Positions 58,224-64,000 of a stretch of DNA of 64,000 nucleotides are shown one piece after another. The stretch is taken from the NCBI RefSeq assembly GCF_030052815.1, contig NC_079510.1, positions 3,350,288 to 3,414,287 of the forward strand. Reading direction: 5' to 3'. A model generated the notes under the pieces. The model ran no database searches and was not told the origin of the DNA. It saw only the letters and a program-made list of their open reading frames with translations. This DNA comes from Hevea brasiliensis. Taxonomy: Eukaryota > Streptophyta > Magnoliopsida > Malpighiales > Euphorbiaceae. How positions within the stretch are numbered: position 1 is the stretch's first letter; each line of letters starts with the position of its first letter. The position numbers were made by a program, and so were the translations under genes.

Positions 58224-60215
58224 CCAGCTTTTATTCTCAATTTACATTTCATGTCTTTATTTTCGTTGCTTAATTAATTAGTGTTTTGAACTTATTTAGT
58301 TAATATTTTGCTTGTGTTGTTTTTCTTTTACTTGAACCATTTACTTATTCAGTTTTTTTTTTAGTTCCTCATAAAATACATTTTTCTTTTATATCTTTAG
58401 TACTTTGCTCACTTGCTTTGATTTGCTACTTCGGATTTACACTTGATGGCTATATTTTTGAGCTTAACTTCCCTATTCCAAATTTTTGAGTTTAATTGAT
58501 TTAATGGATTCCATTGCACTGTTTCTTTTGCAATGAGTGCAGCAGCTATCCAAATTTTATTTAATTAAATTGGCTGCACTTCAATGAGGTAACAATTCTC
58601 ATCTCCGCTTATGTCATTTTCAACACAAGTTGTGCTATCGCTTATGCAACAGGGTAATAATTCTTTATGCACATATGAGCCACCCATTTTCTGCACATAT
58701 AGCCAAATTATCCCATTCCTCGCAATCTTTTAACATTGAGGACAATGTTCATTCTGAGTATGGGGGAGAGGGTAAACTTTTTGCAAAAATTATTTTTCCT
58801 TTTTCATTCGCATATAGTGAAATACTCATTCATTACTTCATACTTGTACATATTCACATATATACACTTGCATATAGCTTCATACACTTAGTTATGCATA
58901 CTTAGTTACATATAAGTTGACTATACATTTATACACTCATGCATTTCATTAGTTCATTTAAAATTTTTGGATCTTTAAACCAGTCTTTGAATTCCATAAG
59001 CCACTTATTCAAGCAATCCAACTTGTCTTTAGATGGTTAGTGGAATGAAAGTTCCAGCTCGGTACAAAGTCTTAAGCACTATTCTTTCTCTTACTTAATA
59101 GCTGAAAATTAATATATTTATCTAGGTATGCAGATTCTGATTAGTTATTTTGAGTTTTGAGTGTCTGAATAAGCCTTTAAGGAAGAAAATGGTCATTGTC
59201 GTCTCACCATTCCTAGAACAAGCATCTTAGATTTTTGAAAGCGAAATTTTTAACTTGCATTTGATAAGAATATGATTTAGGTATTCCTTCATATTTTAAA
59301 CCTCGCATTTAGCCTTAACCTACCTTAATTTCATTTCAACCCTTGCAAACCCTCTTGAACCTTAATTCCCTAATTTCTTTGGAACCAAAATCATTTACCT
59401 AGCCATTAAACCTAAACACTACCACCTATTAATGAGAATAATATTTTAGCAATTAAGTGCATAAAAAAATAATAAAATAAATAATGATTTAAAAAAAATA
59501 AAAAAAATAAAAAAAAGAGGTCACCAAAGTATCCCAAAGGTAATTTTGGGTGTGACATGAAATAGGGACACATACAAAATAAAAAAAAATAAAAAATAAA
59601 AAAAGGGTATAAAAGTAGTCCCTTTATATAATTATTGTGATAGCACTTGAGATTCATCATGAATTTCTTTCCTCTTGATATAAAAAAAAAAAAAGTATTG
59701 GATGCACTTTGAGTTTCATGATTAATATTCTCATATTTTGTTTACCTTATTCCCTTTCTTTGTTAACCACAATTTTACCCTATTTGACCCCATTACAACC
59801 CTTAAAAAGACCTAATGATTCTTTGAAAAATGCTTGTTACATTAGTAAAGTTAGATCTTTTATGCTTGCATATGGGTTTGGCAATATAATCTTCCAGACA
59901 TTACTCACCATCTATTCGAGACACATTGGCTATCTATTTCATTTAGGTTTGTTTTGGCACAATTGACTCTTGTAGCTGGTTAGTATTTGTTGCTTGGGTT
60001 GATTGGTTAATTCTTAGCTATTTTGTAATTGTTGAGAGTGATTGCTTCATTCTTTGTGCTTCGCTGGTGGGAATTTGGAATGTTGGTGGCTATAGGTAAG
60101 TTGGTAGTTTGGATTAGTGATTTTTGTGTTTTCAAAAACTGATTCTATTCCCTTCCAAATGAGTTTTAATGAAATTTTGCTTGAGGACAAGCAAGAGTTT
60201 GAGTATGGGAGAATT
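58224..60215 (+). other. 3' internal non-coding region of the Athila-like element, with two polypurine-like sites
   Basis: No gene. A polypurine tract, GAGTATGGGAGAA, precedes the 3' LTR (60201-60213). A similar block, TTGAGGACAA...GAGTATGGGGGAGAGGG, occurs 1.44 kb earlier (58734-58774). The part from about 59510 is present again, inverted, at 49103-49815. Confidence 0.7.
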
Positions 60216-61706
60216 TGATGCATGTATTTTAGATCATCATTTAGGAGTAATTTTTTCACATAATTTACCCTTGTTCATAGCTATTATTATAGATATTAGC
60301 ATATATTTAGTCAATTTTATAATTTTCACACTTCTTAGTTTAATTTTTGAAATTTATTTGTTTTGTAGGTTAAATTTGGAGAAATTTGGTGTATTTTGAT
60401 CAGAGTAGCCATTTGGAGGAGACTAGAGTTGAATTGCAAAAATTTTTGAAATTGAGTAAAAAATGGCCGAGAGTTATACAACCTGCAGCACAACCAATTT
60501 AGCTTATATCGCAGGTTGTGTCGAGCGTCAGATATTCAGGCAGATTGTTACACAACCCGCGACACAACCCGCGACATAACCGATTCAGCTTATGTCATTT
60601 TTACTAGAAATGGCTGACGTGGCATTTCCGTTACTCTGATTTTATACATCACTTTCTCTGGAATCTTCCACTTTTTTACCCATTCTAGGGCAGACCCTTA
60701 ACCCATATAAAGTCTCCTTTATCATTTTCTTTCCATAAGGAGGAAGGGAGGCAATTTTGGCAAGAAAAGAAGGAAAGAAAGAGGGGAGCACGTCTGTCCA
60801 TTTTCCAATAGCTGCAGAACCCATTTTCTGCACTTTCCAGCAGCAGATTCTTCTGCATTTTTCTGGGTTTTTCTATTCCTTAACTTAGATTTCCATTATT
60901 TCTTCATTTATACATTTGGGTTTGTCTTTAAACTATAATTAGTGAGTAGTTGTTGGAGATTCTAGAGATGGGTTTGTAAATATTGCTTTGTATTGTGGTT
61001 TTAAACTAATTTAGTCATTTAAATGAGGTTTGTTACATTTTGATTTATTGCTTGTGAGCTTGTTGCCTTGCTTGATGAATGGGCCCTCATTAAGTTAAGC
61101 TTTAATCCCTAATAGATGGACTGAAAAATGAATATTTAGGATAGATAATCTTGCAATAAACTTAGTTTTCTTGGTGTTAGAGATAAGCTAAGAGGATTAA
61201 GGGGACTTTCCAAAATCAATTAGAGCTTTAATTGGGTTTTTGTTAGGTTTGAAATACCGTGAAAACATGGTTTGATTTAATGAAAACCAACTTTGAGATG
61301 CTTGAAAAAGGTTTCAAAAATTTAAGAATTGATTTCCCTCAAAATTGTAATTCTCATGTGTTTGGCTAAATTAGAGATAAACCACATGCAAACAATATTG
61401 AAAAATCCAATCTCTAGAATCACTTTAATTTTTATTGAATTTAGATTTAATTCCTCCAAAATTTATAAATAGCAATTTCAATTTAAATCTTGGTAATCTA
61501 GTTTAATTAATCGTTTGATTTAGCTTAAATTTTTCAAATACCAATTTTAATTTCAAATTTCATTTTACATCTTTAAATTTTATCATTCTAATTAGCTTAT
61601 ACTTTTTATTTCCAATTTAAGCACAATTCCCTATAGGATCGATATCATTTTTTTTTAAAACAATACTACTGTGACCCGTGTACTTGCGGATTACACAACA
61701 ACATCA
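60216..61706 (+). repeat. 3' LTR of the Athila-like element, 1491 bp
   Basis: TGATGCATG...ACATCA, followed by target copy GGTTT. TATA-like CATATAAAG at 60703-60711. Relative to the other two LTR copies in the window it has an extra 12-bp unit (CGCGACACAACC) near 60558 and a scatter of base differences, around two percent by eye. Confidence 0.92.
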
Positions 61707-61711
61707 GGTTT

Positions 61712-62284
61712 TAACTTATTAATATTAAGATAATGCACGTACCAAGTACACTTACTCTGTCAAAATTACTACTAACTTCTACTTTTATTCTTCAAATATT
61801 CTCAAATAGATTTCTAACTTGAATATTAAAATGATTGGCCAATAGGCCCCAACCTCACCCATTTCTTTTTGCTTGGAGCCTCAAATCACAGTCGAGCTGG
61901 TCAAAGGAAACTCACAAAAGTATTATCATTAAAACCATTAAAATAACATATATATATATTTTTTTTATTACTATAAATTGTGTTTTAAATTTATTTGCTT
62001 GAATGCATGTTATAACTGATGTATTGATAAATTATATAAAAAGAATGAATCTAAGTAAATTAGTAATAAAACCAAATTTTAGCACTTGAAGAAACCTTAT
62101 TGGAAGATCTTCAATTGACATACCGAGCAGCTTTGCTATCACAACCGGATGCTAATTTTTTATTAAAAAAATAAAAATAAAAAATAAAAAATAAAAAATA
62201 AAAAATAAAAATAAAAATTATAGTATAAAGGCAACATGAATATGATAACTATTTCTATAACATATATGGTCGTCCCAATTTAGA
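61712..62284. other. AT-rich flank with an A-rich simple repeat
   Basis: No gene. AAAAAT-type repeats at 62167-62216. Confidence 0.6.
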
Positions 62285-63197
62285 AATAAACATGAAATAA
62301 AATCAAAAGATCATTCAAATTTTGCTTTTATCATCATCATCTTCGTCACTGAGTTCATCTTCAATCCCATGAAAGTCATCCTATCTGATGCCTGTTTTGC
62401 CCCTTTCACAATCTTCTCTGCCTCCCTGCTATCTTCTCTTCCTCTTTCATTGTTTTTCTTAGAATCTTTTCTTGCTTTTATTGATGAAAATGTGTTTAAA
62501 ACTGACAAGAACTCATCATTCTTGCTAACCAATCAATAATATTCCAGTTTTCTTTCTTCTTTTTCTTTGAATCCTTCTTCGGGGGACACCATAAGCAGCC
62601 AGTTTTCCGAGGAGGAGAAGGTGAATCCATGGAAGAGTTTGGCGAACCCAAAGGAGAATTAAATGACTCAGATTTCAATTTATAATTAAACGAACTCCTC
62701 TTCCTTGAGTTATGTTTGGATGGCATGGAAATGAAATTTTCAATCCATGAATTGGAAGAATCAGAAGGGGAGAAAAGTGATTCATCTTTGGATTTCTCCT
62801 CCAAACCCTTTTCTCCACTTGGGTTTTCATCCATAGGCGAGAAAATCTGTTCTCCTGTTGAAGAATTCTAGGGAAAAGAAACATACCCTTTACTTGGGAA
62901 TTCCTTCTCTTCAGGATCCAAGAAAATATCTACTATATCCTTCATTGAATTTGTTTTCCCAACTGAGTCAGTTTTGTTAGGAGAGCCATGACCTATTTTG
63001 CCTCTGAGAGAGTCAAAATCGAAGTGGGCATTTGAAGATTTAGGTTTGGATTTGAGTTTGATGTATCGGGTTTCCAAATCAGAAGGGAGTGCGTTATCAT
63101 AATTGCAATGAATTGTACCGGAGATAACCGGAATTGAAGTGCACAAACATAATAAAATTCTGCATTTTTTTTTTTTAAGGCGTATAGTGCTATTCAA
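62285..63197 (-). pseudogene. Broken serine/lysine-rich plant gene, unrecognised family
   Basis: Reading leftwards: TSIPVISGTIHCNYDNALPS, a polar stretch (DIVDIFLDPEEKEFPSKG), an in-frame TAG near 62870, then MDENPSGEKGLEEKSKDES, SDSSNSWIENFIS, SPPRKTGCLWCPPKKDSKKK, a one-base shift near 62530, SKNDEFLSVLNTFSSIKARK, and a tail that in a third frame reads FHGIEDELSDEDDDDKSKI before a stop. So one stop and two shifts break a protein of about 280 residues that would be soluble, highly charged and probably nuclear or cytosolic. The GC.WCPPKK motif looks like a conserved cysteine/basic patch. The 5' end is not defined; an intron may lie near 63160. The same tail occurs at 31.3 kb and 35.7 kb. Confidence 0.65.
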
Positions 63198-63353
63198 ATG
63201 GAATACTTTATAAAATCTGTGTGAGATTTAAAAAATTATATTGATATTAAGATATTCAGAAGTCAAGAGATTGTAATTTATTTATTTTTATTATTATAGT
63301 AAAGCTTTTCAATCATATTTTACTCATATAATCGCATTATACACTACATTTGA

Positions 63354-63610
63354 TCTGAAAAGGATATCCTGCTCAGTCAGGCCACCAGCTACCACTTAAG
63401 TCCCTCAGTCCTTGGCGGACCCCACTGAGCCATACCCCACCACGCTACGCCTTTCAGCGCAGACTTACAAGAACGGGATTCGAACCCGAGACCTACCACA
63501 GGACCGCATGGCTCTGATACCATTTTATCTGAAAAGGATATCCTGCCCAGTCAGGCCACCAGCTACCACTTAAGTCTCTCAGTCCCTGACGGACCCCACT
63601 GAGCCCTACC
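63354..63610 (-). mobile_element. TRIM-like element of about 260 bp with PBS and pol III box-like motifs
   Basis: Two direct repeats of about 83 bp (63354-63436 and 63528-63610; about 92 percent alike) surround about 90 bp. On the minus strand the first repeat is followed by PBS TGGTATCAGAGCC (63522-63510), giving a leftward element. The inside contains GGTTCGAATCC (63486-63476), an exact match to the pol III B-box consensus, and the repeats begin with (T/G)GGCTCAGTGG, like an A box. Precise ends and target duplication are unclear. Confidence 0.7.
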
Positions 63611-64000
63611 GAAATATTTTTTATTACTATAATTTATGTGTCTTAAATTTGTTTGCTTCAACGCATGTTATAATTGCTATATTGATAAATTCTATAAAAA
63701 TTTGAATCACAGAGCTTACTCTTTAGAGAGAGTGTAGAGCGGTCCTATCTCTCGAACTCAACTGAGCGTTTTGAGTTTGGCATTGGTTTCTCCTACCCTT
63801 TCGAGTAGAGGAGGCTTTGTCTTCCAGTCTGAGTGCGGGCTGTCATTCTCCCTAAGCTCAATTTGCCATGTATATATATTTTTTTGTTTAGCTTTGGTTT
63901 GTTTACCTCAAGGCTCAGATGTGGGGCGGTTTTTTTGAAGTTATTTGGAAGAGGCCAGTGGACTAGTTGGGTATGGCATAAGCTAAGTCAGAAGGGTGGT
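63611..64000. other. Unassigned right edge
   Basis: No coding frame of note. Less AT-rich from about 63710 onward, possibly the start of another repeat that continues past the window. Confidence 0.4.

Larger units (their letters stand above)
47178..61706 (+). mobile_element. Athila-like Ty3/gypsy retrotransposon, 14.5 kb, with a rearranged 5' end
   Basis: Outer ends are TGATGCATGC (47178) and ACATCA (61706), flanked on both sides by GGTTT (47173-47177 and 61707-61711). Inside are a partial 5' LTR, an inverted copy of the 3' end, gag, protease, RT, RNase H, integrase, a third open region of the Athila type, and a full 1.49-kb 3' LTR. The lineage call rests on gag (KSTSDTKLLFNPEIEKFCR), RT wording, the extra downstream gene and the LTR length. 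All genes carry a few stops or shifts. No PBS remains because the normal LTR-gag junction is lost. Confidence 0.88.

Noticed and set aside
63470..63530. A tRNA gene suggested by the T-arm-like GGTTCGAATCC and the CCA-like end
   Set aside because: No cloverleaf can be drawn around it and the TGGTATCAGAGCC is a PBS complementary to tRNA-iMet; the context is a TRIM-like repeat.

Overview
The window is transposable-element-rich nuclear DNA of a flowering plant, most likely a eudicot. The evidence is the set of plant retroelement lineages (a Tekay/Del-like Ty3/gypsy element, a Ty1/copia element, an Athila-like Ty3/gypsy element, RTE and DUF4283/RNase-H type LINEs, TRIMs), AT-rich intergenic DNA with long (TA)n tracts, and tRNA-iMet primer binding sites. 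The species cannot be decided from sequence alone. I found no intact conventional housekeeping gene, rRNA, tRNA or CRISPR array.

Layout. 1-4093: 5' end (gag, PBS, about 2.7 kb LTR) of a minus-strand Ty3/gypsy element that runs off the left edge. 4094-8217: AT-rich DNA with MITE-like repeats. 8218-12717: a complete, young Ty1/copia element (217-bp LTRs with two differences, 5-bp target duplication) whose RT/RNase H part carries several single-base indels. 12718-15320: AT-rich DNA with microsatellites. 15323-16601: the most gene-like locus, a four-exon plus-strand model that starts with a signal peptide and ends in two tandemly duplicated, basic exons. Its last exon now runs into antisense LINE sequence. 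16537-30240 and beyond: an old minus-strand LINE split by a small non-autonomous LTR element (16794-18598), a probable solo LTR (19578-20833) and a second, near full-length LINE (24341-30240). 31040-37220: gene fragments, a 5'-truncated LINE with a target duplication, a tandem repeat holding a 347-bp TRIM, and microsatellites. 38400-43440: degenerate LINE ORF1 and a gypsy-associated coiled-coil gene remnant. 43535-46600: a nearly intact RTE LINE. 47178-61706: a 14.5-kb Athila-like element flanked by the 5-bp duplication GGTTT, whose 5' LTR folds back into an inverted copy of its own 3' end. 62285-63200: a broken serine/lysine-rich plant gene whose tail also occurs at 31.1 kb and 35.6 kb. 63354-63610: a very small TRIM-like repeat with a PBS and a pol III B-box-like sequence.

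The elements do not form a pathway. They record an insertion history: host locus, then LINE, then LTR elements and another LINE inside it. The observations most worth following up are the secreted repeat-peptide gene model at 15.4-16.6 kb and the fold-back 5' end of the Athila-like element at 47.2-49.8 kb.
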